Positions 54,546-64,000 of a DNA stretch of 64,000 nt are shown here, one piece after another. The DNA is from Trichopria drosophilae (Eukaryota > Arthropoda > Insecta > Hymenoptera > Diapriidae). Position 1 is the first letter of the stretch; each line of letters starts with the position of its first letter. The notes beneath the pieces were generated by a model. That model saw only the letters and a list, made by a program, of their open reading frames with translations, ran no database searches and had not been told where the DNA came from. The position numbers and the translations under genes were made by a program. The DNA lies in assembly GCA_030407085.1 (NCBI GenBank), contig CM059587.1:46412501-46476500 (forward strand), written 5' to 3'.

Positions 54546-56394
54546 ATTTAATATGTTCGTTACTGCAAGAAAATGAATAATATAGAATGATATTTAACGA
54601 GAGTTATCGCTACTTATAATTAAGAAAAATATGGAATTATTGTGTAATACACATAATTCCTTCTATGTTGTTTACGAAATTTTGTCGTGGGAATTACATG
54701 ACGCTCAATAATCAGCTTTCCCACGTTTCCTGTTTAATTTTATTGACAACAGATGTTCGTTGTTCTTTCTGTGATTTTCGAGAAGTTTATTTTAACTTTT
54801 AAGCGATAGCTATGACGCCAAGGATTCTTTGTCGCATGGTCTAGTCTGTCTTAATCGGTACTAGTATCATAAACTTCTCGTTTTTCTATGTGGGAAAGTC
54901 CAACATGGGCTGTTAGTGTAAATAGAACGTGTGTTTTATGGTTGCATGTGTGTCTATCTGGAAACATTGCAGATGTCGAAAGCGAGTTTACCAGCCCATG
55001 TTACAGAATAATTGCTACTTATTTCTTGCATTTATTCTACTTGTAAATTTGTAAACCATATCATAGAGTATACAAAATTGATTGATGTGTATGATATGAC
55101 ATAATTCCATAAATTATATTCGATATTGCGCTATGGTAAAATGGATGCCAGCGTTTGTCAATGGGCTTAAATAAAAATTTTTATTGTCTTATAATTAAAC
55201 AGATAATACTCATTAGTGATTGTTCTAGGCAATGTATTATTTTATTTCTCCAGTGTACATACGCTTTTGTATTCTGTTCTTTTCAACGTAACCTATGAAG
55301 TGGAACAACTTTACTCCTAAAAAATTAAACTAATTAAATCGTTGGTTTTTCTACATTACGTAGTTAATCAGTTTAAAGACAATTTTCAGAGAATTGATGG
55401 ACAAAGATTTATACAGTTTATTATTATTCCAATTAATAGAAATGTTTGTTATATAATATTATTAGCTAGCTTTCATATTATTATAATTTAATTATATTGT
55501 ATTAAAATAGACTCTTTTAATGTTTTCTTTTTTTTTCTCGCAATGGTTTCAGTAACTTTGGCATTCATTTTTTCATATTTAATCTTTCATTTCTAACCTA
55601 CAAAATTAGTTTGGCAATTTCTGTTCTTACAACCATTCTGTTTACATAACTCAAGCAAACTGAGTATATTATTATTATATTTCGTAATTAAAAATTTAGA
55701 CAACATTTTAAATTTTCAACAAATTTCAACGCCATAATCGTTTTAGTGGACATTATATGGTATGTTAAAAAGTGTGTTTCGGTTTTTCCCCATTTTGGTT
55801 TATCCAATGTATGAATCTAATTTTAAGTACCCTTAACAAAGGGTTTTAACGATCCACTGGAAATATGACTCTGAAATGCATATATGCATACAATCATAAA
55901 ACGTAGAGGCCTTCAAGTTAACTATTATCCCTTTTAAAATTAACTATTTCCCTTTTAAATGAATTAATCCAAATAACGAGGATGCGAGCATGAAATAATT
56001 GTTTTTCTTTTTAAGATAAGGATCAGAATTGCAAATTATTTGGCTTATCAATCAAGTAAATCATACAGCTTATATATTTGACATTACTGTCCAACCTGCA
56101 ATATGATATCTCCGAAAGGGCGTTTAAAAGTATTAATTCCAAAATTCCATCCCAAAACTGAAAATTAAATTCCAGCACACAATCATCTTGAAGCAATTAA
56201 TTCCTTCCTTTTCATAACTTCAAATTTTATGATTATTAAATCGTAATGATATTTTTTTAAATAAATTTAACTTAACTAAAATGAACTAAAAATTAATAAG
56301 GTAAACATTGATGAAGAAAAGCGACCTGGAGAATGCACTATAAAGACACAAATATAAAAATAAATCAAAATTAAGAAGAAAAGATTATTGAAAT
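54546..56394. other. AT-rich interior of the second foldback; no gene seen
   Basis: About 1.85 kb without a long open frame, recognisable domain or clear repeat. It could be decayed element DNA or intronic sequence. Confidence 0.35.
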
Positions 56395-57017
56395 TCATTA
56401 ACAACTACAATTTTTAAAATTAATGCAAATTCAGTGAAATTAACACATTGCTTGAATTTATGTTTTCATATCAGAAAAGTGAATTTTCTGTATTTTATGA
56501 GCCCAAAAGTAGATTTTAATGGTGAAATAGATTGAAGGAATAAATGGAAATGATTCATTGAATTCCTGCTTTAGATAAAAAGATATATATTGAAGATATT
56601 TTTTGTTTCTGTGAAAAATATATTAAAATTGTAAAAAAAAACGATTCATGAAATTATATCATACGAAAATACGATTTTGAAAATGAATGCTGATTTATGT
56701 TATTAGCACGTCTACTATACTAGAAAATAATACGTCTCATAGAAAAATGAACAGCTATTATGTTTTGTTCAATTATAATAAAAGCGAAATATTGAATAAA
56801 GTACATTGAGAAGATCCAAGTATCCAAATCCACTGCGTGCATATAATTGAAATGAAGCGAGTTTCGCGTAGTAGCGCGCCGGCAGTCAACTTTCGCGGTA
56901 TCCCTGCTCGCGCCTGATTGCTCGAGAGGCGGAGTCTCGCGTGACGCGGCGGAAAGCAGTGGGAGAAGAAACGCGCCTTGAGTGGGATCGGAAATGTTGG
57001 TCAGTTTGGCCGCGCTG

Positions 57018-57612
57018 ACGCAGATATACGGGACCCAGACACCATGGACGGATTCCGGAGCAGCAGGTTTTGGAACATACACTACATCAATTGGTGCCAA
57101 TAACACTAATCCTGAAATGCATTGGACCTATTCACCACAGTGTAGTCAAATTCCTGCAACAGGTTTTGGTCTCACAGCTCATCAACTACTCCTTTTTTTT
57201 CTTTCCACAAATGCCGGTAACGCAGGTAACAAGTGCTGTTCTACGGATGTGCTGGGAAAAGGAAACAACAGCATTTTGGCCCAGAAGCCCTGATCTTTGG
57301 TTTGCTGCTATTGAGACGGAATTTGTTGCTCGTAAAATTGCAGCCGATACATCAAAATTTGCTATCGTCTTACGTAATTTAGACGAAACTTCCACGCGTG
57401 TTGTCTCAGACATTGTTCTAAATCCGCCTTTAAAAGATAAATATTTTAAGTTAAAAGAGATTTTACTTAATCACTATTCTCCTTCGAGAGAAAGTCAATT
57501 GCGACAATTAGTAGCGGGAATCGATACCGCGAATCGGAAACCGTCAGAGATTTTAGCAGAAATGAGTAGGTTAGGTGGATTGCAGTGCAGAGCAATTGCT
57601 ATAAAAATATAA
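57018..57612 (+). pseudogene. Ty3/gypsy gag fragment
   Basis: The clear part starts near 57285: 'FWPRSPDLWFAAIETEF', then 'KFAIVLRNLDETSTRVVSDI', 'LKEILLNHYSPSRESQLRQL' and 'RKPSEILAEMSRLGG'. This is the capsid region of a common insect gypsy Gag type, clearly different from the Gag at 43731-44744. Upstream (57018-57285) the frame changes at least once. The fragment ends in a stop at 57612 with no zinc knuckle or pol. It adjoins the right arm of the second foldback, which could be its LTR or leader. Confidence 0.7.
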
Positions 57613-57954
57613 TTTATAAAAGATTTTATGGCCAAAAAGATAAAGTGATTCGAACAACCAAACATTTATTTTTTTTATGTGGATTGTTTATACCCCACAA
57701 AGTGCACTGATTGGAATGACATCTGCCGACGATATTATGCAGTTCGGCTTTTGTCCTCTCGTCAGTATCGTATCAAAAATTTTCTCGAGGGGTTCATAGC
57801 GGGGCACCACAATTTTGTTTGTTTACATGTGTATGTATACACATGAATAGGACAAACGATATGTATTCATATATGTTACTCGGGGAAGGCCGAAATTGGC
57901 CGAGATCGTCAAGACCATCCCGAAATTCGGTGCTATAGTATATACAGGGTCATC
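57613..57954. other. Unassigned gap
   Basis: No gene, repeat or mirrored structure that I can support. Confidence 0.3.
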
Positions 57955-58695
57955 GAAAAGTATCGGACCCCCCTAATATCTTCAGTTAGAATGCACTTAG
58001 GAGAAAATGTCCAATAGCAAAGTTGTATGGTTTCAAGCGGGGAGTAAGATGATGACCTTGACTTTGACCTTGACCATGTCCTTCAAGGTCATTTCAAGGT
58101 CAATCTTATTTTTTTTAATAGAACCCCCTACATTTTATTGCATATTCTTATAGCTTATCTCGAGAGCTTTCCAAGACACTATAATAAAATATTTTTTTAT
58201 TGAGTACTTTTTGAGTTATAACGGTTTGAAGTTAACAATTTTTTGACACAAAATGTAGAATATCTTGTAAATTATTATTTAGTTTTCAGTAATCATAACC
58301 TTAATACTTTTGTGCGCGGAATAATGAGACCAATTAATTGGTTTAAAGAAAATACATTAACCGGATCCCCCTAATATTTTCAGTAAGAATGCATTTATTG
58401 TTAACTTCAAACCTTTATAACTCAAAAAGTACTTAATAAAAAAATATTTTATTATAGTGTTTTGGAAAGCTCTCGAGATAAGCTATAAGAATATGCAATA
58501 AAATGTAGGGGGTTCTATTTAAAAAAATAAGATTAACCTTGAAATGACCTTGAAGGACATGGTCAAGGTCAAAGTCAAGGTCATCATCTTACTCCCCGCT
58601 TGAAACCATACAACTTTGCTATTGGACATTTTCTCCTAAGTGAAGATATTCTAACTGAAGATATTAGGGGGGTCCGATACTTTTCGATGACCCTG
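57955..58695. mobile_element. TA-flanked MITE, 741 bp, almost fully inverted
   Basis: CAGGGTCATCGAAAAGTATC at the left mirrors GATACTTTTCGATGACCCTG at the right, with TA outside (57953-57954, 58696-58697). The arms run nearly to the centre and contain repeated 'gaccttgac' blocks. Tc1/mariner-type ends; no coding region. Confidence 0.8.
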
Positions 58696-58707
58696 TATAC
58701 ATACATG

Positions 58708-59155
58708 CAGGGTGAGTATCTATGATCCGAATATAGGGCACGCCGTGTTATCGATTGAGCGATTGTGATTGGTCGATTCAAGCGGTAAGGTCTCTTGCCA
58801 TTGGCCACGGCGGTGCACACGCAATTGGTGCGGAGAGTGATGCCACTAGGTCACTACACGAATATGGACAAACGTTTTTTGCTGTACTTCATAATCCAGT
58901 ATGTCAGTTGGCTGTAAATCAGTAAAATGTATCAGTACAATTTAAGGTCTATTGACGTGTTTGTACGTTAGGGAATATTGTGCTCAAATAAAAATTCTAA
59001 AAATGTTTTTGCACAGTGTAGTGGGATCACTCTCCGCGCAATTACGTGTGCACCGTCGTGGCCAATGGCAAGAGACTTTACCGCTTGAATCGACCAATCA
59101 CAATTGCTCAATCGATAACACGGCGTGCCCTATATTCGGAGCATAGATACTCACT
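58708..59155. mobile_element. MITE with CAGGGTGAGTATC terminus, about 448 bp
   Basis: The left arm ('cagggtgagtatctatgatc', 'gggcacgccgtgttatcgat', 'gattggtcgattcaagcggt') is mirrored up to 59155, where the last few bases of the terminus are altered. Its start resembles MITE 'A', including a 'gattggtcgattc' block, so the two families may be related. Confidence 0.7.
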
Positions 59156-60312
59156 AGGGTGGGACGAAAATGGCAAATTTTCGAAAATCGACAACGCCTA
59201 GTGCGGAACATTTGCAGGAGCACAATTGAAATTCACCTGAATTTTTTCAGATTTTTCAAATGCTATTTTCCGATTGCGCAATGACCTTGAAATTTAACGT
59301 TATTTTCAAATAGAAAAAAAAAATTTTCTATTTTTTTTGTATAACTTTTTTGACAAAAATGTTAATCATTTCTAAATCAACACGATTTTTCTTAACACTA
59401 TTCCTCGAGAAATGGCCCATCTCTAATACCAAAAGAAAATTTTTCGACAGAGCTATTACGTACTGCATATCAGTCAATTTTTACTGAAAAATGAAAAATT
59501 TGAAAATTGTCCTCTTCATGTCACAGTAACTTTGTTCAAGCACATCTTAAAATTTTCGCCCAAGAAATTTTGGACAGAAGAAGGCTTTCCACGTAAAATG
59601 CCCCCTCATTGATTACAGTATTATGAAGTGAATCTGAAGCCCAAAACTTTAAATACAGAATTCTGTATTTAATAATTTAATAAATTTATTTTTAATAATA
59701 TTTAATAAATTAATAAAAAAATTTTAATAATATTTAATTAAAAAAATAACTTCTAGAAGTTATTTTCAAGAAAAATTACATAAGATAACAACCTTTTTGA
59801 ATTATCATCTACAATTTTTACGGACAAAATCATACGACATTGTACAATATAGCTTGTACAAAAAACGAAACTTGAAAATTTTTTTTGTTCACTGACAGCT
59901 CATTGAATATCGCACATGTTTATTAGAATTCTTAAAAAATCCATATTTTCTTAACTATCGATCCCTCGGATATATTTCAGTATTCGGAAACAAAACTATT
60001 GTCGAAAAAAAAATATTCGTTTATGTACAAATTCTTCTGAAAATTGTATTTGGCATATATATTTTATTTATACCGTAGGAAAGTTTAAAACCTATCAAAT
60101 ATTCATCCACGTTCATTTGTTTCCGACATATCTATTTCATTATTGATATGTATTAATATCTTCTTGATTTAGTGACATATCTTTTTCGTTTTTAACCAAT
60201 ATCGCTTTGCATTCGTGAAAGATAAATATTACTGCTCGTAATTGAATTTATATCGTTACTATTACAGACATTTCACTAACATTTTTAAAAACGTTTATCA
60301 AATAACGGTGTA
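59156..60312. other. AT-rich unassigned stretch
   Basis: It begins 'agggtgggacgaaaatggca', which could be the start of another element, but no mirrored end was found. No gene is visible. Confidence 0.3.
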
Positions 60313-60647
60313 CAGTAGAGCTCCGGTATATTTGCCCCCGGTATATTTGCATCCCAGCATATTTGCCCGCTTTCGCCCCGTTATATTTGCTTGTGGTCGC
60401 TTTCCTTTTCCTCCACCATGCGGGCTGCCGTCTCAGTTAGGGCGTGTCTCCGTCTGCTCAGGGCGAATCCGCGGCCGCCGCGGTTAAATTCGACGCCGCC
60501 GCGGTCTTTCCACGAGCCAATGAAAGCGAAGCTCGTCACGTGACTGACTGGTGTGGGAGAAGCGACGCTCCCCTGCGTTTGGTAAATAGAACGAGGCGCG
60601 AGGGGAAAGCGACGAACCGATCGGGCAAATATATCGAGGCTCTACTG
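60313..60647. mobile_element. TA-flanked MITE, 335 bp (pogo/Tigger-like ends)
   Basis: CAGTAGAGCTCCGGTATATT at the left mirrors 'atatcgaggctctactg' at the right, with TA at 60311-60312 and 60648-60649. The left arm repeats 'tatatttgc' four times. The interior is GC-rich and non-coding. Confidence 0.65.
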
Positions 60648-60759
60648 TATTCAGCATAAAGTTATTCACAAACTGATTCCTTACATAAACTGTCATAGTT
60701 TATGATTACATTAAATACATTTTCAAAGGGTCAATAAATAGAAATCCATATTTTCAACG

Positions 60760-61407
60760 TGTTGCGCTTGATGCAGTATCCTCAACTCTATCAGATATTT
60801 ACACGCAAGCTGCGTGGGTCCAGGTCCCTCGTAAATAATTGAATGCGTGAACAGAGATCTGGGTTTCAACTTTCTTTATTTGTCGTATTTCCAGATTAGA
60901 AATACTTCACTTTCACAACACGTTTTCACAAACAGATTGACCTTGGTTGAAAGTAAATAGCGCACGTGTTCGATGAACTACAAAATGGATTTTATAATAC
61001 GGAGTTTCGTTATTTTCAATTAATTGGCATTAATTGAATCGCGGCGAATGAGTAGCGGCTCATTTGAATTTGTAGCGAATCAATAATTCTGATATTTTCG
61101 AATTATTTCCGAAAAGGAAAATAGCACGCGAGGCACACGTGATGGCGTTTTTTTTCGTATCTAATTTTTCCGGAAGTCTTCTCGGGCTCTTCCAGGAAAT
61201 CAGAAAAAGAGCGCAACGCCGCGGGGGGCCTTAGAGATGACTAATTCCTGGAAGAACACCGCGAAATTCAATTTTTTGAATGCCTAGTTAAGACCGTCGG
61301 TAATAGCGCATTTGAATCGTACTACATGTACTAGAGCTGGCGAAGAGATGGCGCGACGAGTACGCTCAGTGACTATCAAGTCGACTTATGCCATGAATAG
61401 GCCAACA
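60760..61407 (-). repeat. Probable LTR of the BEL/Pao element
   Basis: The segment starts TGTTG and ends CAACA, lies just beyond the pol stop, and is preceded (minus strand) by a purine-rich 'accgcaaggcgggcggta' that could be the polypurine tract. The other LTR is outside the window, so the ends are unconfirmed. Confidence 0.5.
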
Positions 61408-61501
61408 TACCGCCCGCCTTGCGGTGTCCTACCGCAATAAACTTAACCTACGCAATACGAAATGACTTAACCTACAATAAAATGACTTAACCTATAACGG
61501 A

Positions 61502-64000
61502 TCAAATGGAATCTGGAGTCGTATCATTTTCGAGGGAAACCGGTAGTAACGCTAACTTCGAAATCGGGCGAGTATACTCCGAGGTGGCAGTGCGCACCTT
61601 AACTACTCGAATTAGGCTATCAGGCCCTGGATAAATCTCGATGATTCGAGCCAGATTCCATTTCGCGGGAGGTAGGTTCTCGTTTCGCAAGAGCACTATT
61701 TGACCGACCGTAACAGGAGTTGACGCGTGAAACCATTTTGATCGGTGTTGGCACGAGGTTACGTAATCACGTGACCAACACGTCCAAAACTGGTCGAGCA
61801 ACTGCCGGTACAATTTCCATCGCTGCGCGCGACATGCAGAAAAATCGGCAGTTAACGGTGCTGGCGCTGCAATCAAGGGTCCGCCGACAAGAAAATGCGC
61901 AGGGGTCAATGTTTCGAGGCTCTCAATGTCCTCGTGTAAGGGCGCGAGAGGCCGTGAATTCATACAAGCCTCCACGCGACAAAGTAGAGTTGACAGTTCC
62001 TCATACGTCGGCGTATGAGGCTCAAGTACGCGCTTGAGATGCCGCTTCATGGAGCGCACCCCAGCCTCCCACAGCCCACCGAAGTGAGGAGCGGCAGGCG
62101 GGATGAATCTCCACTCCACCCCATCGTCCGCCAGTCGAGCGCGAAGTTTCTCCGACTGAATAGCGGCTTGGTAAGCGATGCGCAGTTCCTTGTCGGCACC
62201 TTGAAACGTAGTGCCTTGGTCGCTATGTACGACGCTAGGGAGTCCACGTCGCGAAGAAAACCTTTGAAATGCGGCGATAAAGGCGTCCGAAGAATAGTCG
62301 CTGACTACCTCCAGATGTACGGCCCGCGAGGCCATACATATAAATACCGCGACGTATGCGAGATGTGATCTCGATCCCCGTCCGCTAATAAGGCGCAACC
62401 GATAAGGCCCAGCGTAATCGACGCCACACTCCATGAAGGCACGAATTGGACGATTTATACGAGCCGGTGGAAGCAACCCCATTCTCTGGGTAGGGACTGT
62501 AGCGAGATGTCGAGCACAAGGCACACAGTGAGCAATGAGCGACTTGACCATCTTACGTGCCTGTAACACCCAAGTGTGAGATCGCAAAGTGCCTAACGTC
62601 AACGTTATGCCGCCGTGCAAACATTTTTCATGCGCCTGTCTAACTAATAGTAACGCGATGTGACCGTGTGGCAAAATAACCGGAAATTTTGCATCGTAAG
62701 GTCGGTTTAATAAGGACAGGCGTCCGCCTACTCGTAGCAACCCGTTCGCGTCTAGAAATGGGTTCAACCGGCGTAAGGGACTACTCTTTGGCAGAGTTTG
62801 GTTGATTCGGAGGTGTCGAGACCCGTCCTCCATTTTTGGGTTCTTTAAGAGAAGTTCAATTTCCGGCGCGAAAGCAGCTGCCTGAGTGATGGCATGGATT
62901 CGGTTAGAGACACGACTGAGTTTCACTACACGCGATTGGTCTGCTATATCTATACTCCAATTTCTTGAGAATCGTAAGCAGAGGGCGAACACGCGACACA
63001 TTCGCGGCCAACTGGAGAATCGCTTAAATAGTTGCTGAGCGTCGTCTGCGTGAGCAACCACGTGATGAACGATGGATCTCCGTTCTAAGGGCGCATTCTC
63101 ATCTAAGATAGGCTCTATTGAAGGCCAATGGGATGCGTCTGATGACAGCCAGGTTGGCCCGTGCCACCATACATCCGATGAGGTTATGTCGGCAGCAGAT
63201 ATGCCTCGTGAAGCCAGATCAGCTGGATTGTCCACACCCGGTACGTGTCGCCATGTAACGTCGGGGATCAGCGTATGGACTTCGGCTACACGGTTGGCGA
63301 TGAAGGTCTTCCATTCGTTGGACTGACCTCTAAGCCAAGCGAGTACTATTGTCGCGTCAGTCCAACAATGGATAGGACAATGGGCGAATACGGGTAGCGA
63401 TTTAATGTGGCTGTGTAAACGAGCTAGTAATAGTGCTCCGCACAGTTCGAGCCGCGGAATGCTTAGTTGTTTAACGGGGGCAACGCGTGTTTTCGCGGTG
63501 AGCAAATGAACGGCGACATCACCAGATGGCGACTCCGTTCGGACGTATATCACGGCAGCATACGCCTTCATGGAGGCGTCGCAGAACCCATGAAGTTCCG
63601 ATCGATTAGAAAGCGATGTGTTAAGCCAACGAGGAATTGACAAATCTGCGAGTGAGGGCAACGCGTGGTAGAACGTATCCCAGGCTGACTTTATGTCAGG
63701 GGGCAACGGTGAATCCCACGGTGTTTTACACGCCCACAGTAATTGCATCAGCTGTTTGGCTACAATTACCACCGGTGCGAGCCAACCTAACGGATCGAAA
63801 ATCCGGGCGATCTGTGATAAGATTGCTCTTTTCGTAACGAGCGCTGGCGGAGATAGATTTAGCGTAAAGCAGTAAGAATCGGTGGCGGGTCGCCAAGCGA
63901 TGCCAAGAATCTTTACGCTATCGTCGTCTTGGAGCACCTTATCGCACGACAGACCGTGATTGGCCGGATCGATATCGCTGAGTAACTCGATCGCGTTGCT
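61502..64000 (-). CDS. BEL/Pao-type Pol, 3' part (RT end, RNase H, integrase)
   Basis: The frame is open from the window edge (64000) to the stop at 61502, about 832 codons, without a break. It starts in the RT connection region ('LGIAWRP', 'RAILSQIARIFDPLGWLAP', the classic BEL/Pao motif). RNase H-like sequence follows ('ELHGFCDASMKAYAAV', 'IPRLELCGALLLARL', 'CWTDATIVLAWL', 'VDNPADLASRG'). The integrase comes next, with zinc region 'HCVPCAR', catalytic aspartates in 'CGVDYAGPY' and 'VHSDQGTTF', and the Glu in 'GLWEAGVRSMK'. The C-terminus is the usual domain beginning near 'QRWKLYRQLLDQFW'. The intact frame suggests a young copy. Its start lies beyond the window. Confidence 0.9.
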   Translation of the reverse strand, partial: SNAIELLSDIDPANHGLSCDKVLQDDDSVKILGIAWRPATDSYCFTLNLSPPALVTKRAILSQIARIFDPLGWLAPVVIVAKQLMQLLWACKTPWDSPLPPDIKSAWDTFYHALPSLADLSIPRWLNTSLSNRSELHGFCDASMKAYAAVIYVRTESPSGDVAVHLLTAKTRVAPVKQLSIPRLELCGALLLARLHSHIKSLPVFAHCPIHCWTDATIVLAWLRGQSNEWKTFIANRVAEVHTLIPDVTWRHVPGVDNPADLASRGISAADITSSDVWWHGPTWLSSDASHWPSIEPILDENAPLERRSIVHHVVAHADDAQQLFKRFSSWPRMCRVFALCLRFSRNWSIDIADQSRVVKLSRVSNRIHAITQAAAFAPEIELLLKNPKMEDGSRHLRINQTLPKSSPLRRLNPFLDANGLLRVGGRLSLLNRPYDAKFPVILPHGHIALLLVRQAHEKCLHGGITLTLGTLRSHTWVLQARKMVKSLIAHCVPCARHLATVPTQRMGLLPPARINRPIRAFMECGVDYAGPYRLRLISGRGSRSHLAYVAVFICMASRAVHLEVVSDYSSDAFIAAFQRFSSRRGLPSVVHSDQGTTFQGADKELRIAYQAAIQSEKLRARLADDGVEWRFIPPAAPHFGGLWEAGVRSMKRHLKRVLEPHTPTYEELSTLLCRVEACMNSRPLAPLHEDIESLETLTPAHFLVGGPLIAAPAPLTADFSACRAQRWKLYRQLLDQFWTCWSRDYVTSCQHRSKWFHASTPVTVGQIVLLRNENLPPAKWNLARIIEIYPGPDSLIRVVKVRTATSEYTRPISKLALLPVSLENDTTPDSI

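Larger units (their letters stand above)
49448..57017. repeat. Second large foldback, arms about 620-700 bp
   Basis: 49448 to about 50145 is the reverse complement of about 56395-57017, with scattered mismatches and a 3-bp indel near 57000. The outer half of each arm is GC-rich ('cgcgtcacgcgagactccgc') and the inner half AT-rich. The right arm is followed directly by a gypsy gag fragment on the + strand, so the arms may be LTR or leader sequence in inverted pairing. The interior holds a minisatellite and a DD41D transposon. Confidence 0.65.

Noticed and set aside
61720..62368. Open frames on the + strand opposite the BEL/Pao pol
   Set aside because: They are antisense shadows of an intact 832-codon frame with clear RNase H and integrase motifs.

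Overview
This window is eukaryotic, and its repeat content points to an arthropod, most likely an insect. It carries R1-clade and jockey-type LINEs, a BEL/Pao polyprotein, a Copia remnant with a copia-style primer site inside tRNA-iMet, a Ty3/gypsy element, a DD41D Tc1/mariner-type transposon and many AT-rich foldback elements. A hymenopteran (ant, bee or wasp) is my guess and cannot be proven from the sequence. Only one conventional host gene is visible: the first three coding exons (19900-20872, + strand) of an ADAP/centaurin-alpha type ArfGAP. Almost everything else is mobile DNA or its debris.

Layout. 1-7756: old diverged repeats carrying a solo LTR (176-1059, TSD ATTT), a piggyBac-like remnant between TTAA sites (1247-2651), hairpin elements and TA-flanked MITEs. 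7757-11975: decayed R1-type LINE, minus strand. 12030-15600: decayed jockey LINE, minus strand, cut exactly by a 1.29-kb LTR-like insertion (12728-14018, TSD AATA). 16511-19751: Copia remnant, minus strand, holding a 1.18-kb inverted-repeat element built on a 62-bp minisatellite. 19900-23571: start of the ArfGAP gene and its long third intron.

23572-49219 is one nested block. It begins and ends with the two terminal inverted repeats of a TA-target MITE (CAGGGTGAGTC...), whose ordinary copy at 5242-5853 is only 612 bp. Inside are a 3.5-kb palindromic hAT-like element with an 8-bp TSD (23740-27243) and a second giant foldback (arms from 28188 and to 48958). That foldback contains mirrored copies of a tRNA-derived SINE-like unit and two mirrored, almost identical copies of a 5'-truncated RLE-type LINE. 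A CR1/L2-like LINE, a short LINE fragment and a gypsy element sit within it.

The gypsy element (38128-46717, LTRs 991/990 bp, TSD ACAG) is the most interesting object. Its LTRs look almost identical, so insertion was recent, yet it encodes no visible protease, reverse transcriptase or RNase H. It keeps a Gag, an integrase protein with a macro-domain-like region in front of the integrase, and, in the env position, an intronless RRM + F-box + leucine-rich-repeat protein. This looks like a host-derived ubiquitin-ligase adaptor carried by a trans-mobilised retroelement.

49220-64000: a second large foldback (49448-57017) containing a 93-bp minisatellite and a DD41D transposon with an almost intact transposase, then a gypsy gag fragment, several MITEs, and the 3' part of a BEL/Pao element (LTR about 60760-61407, pol to the window edge) on the minus strand. 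Many coding remnants here are decayed; starts were re-checked for real ATG codons.
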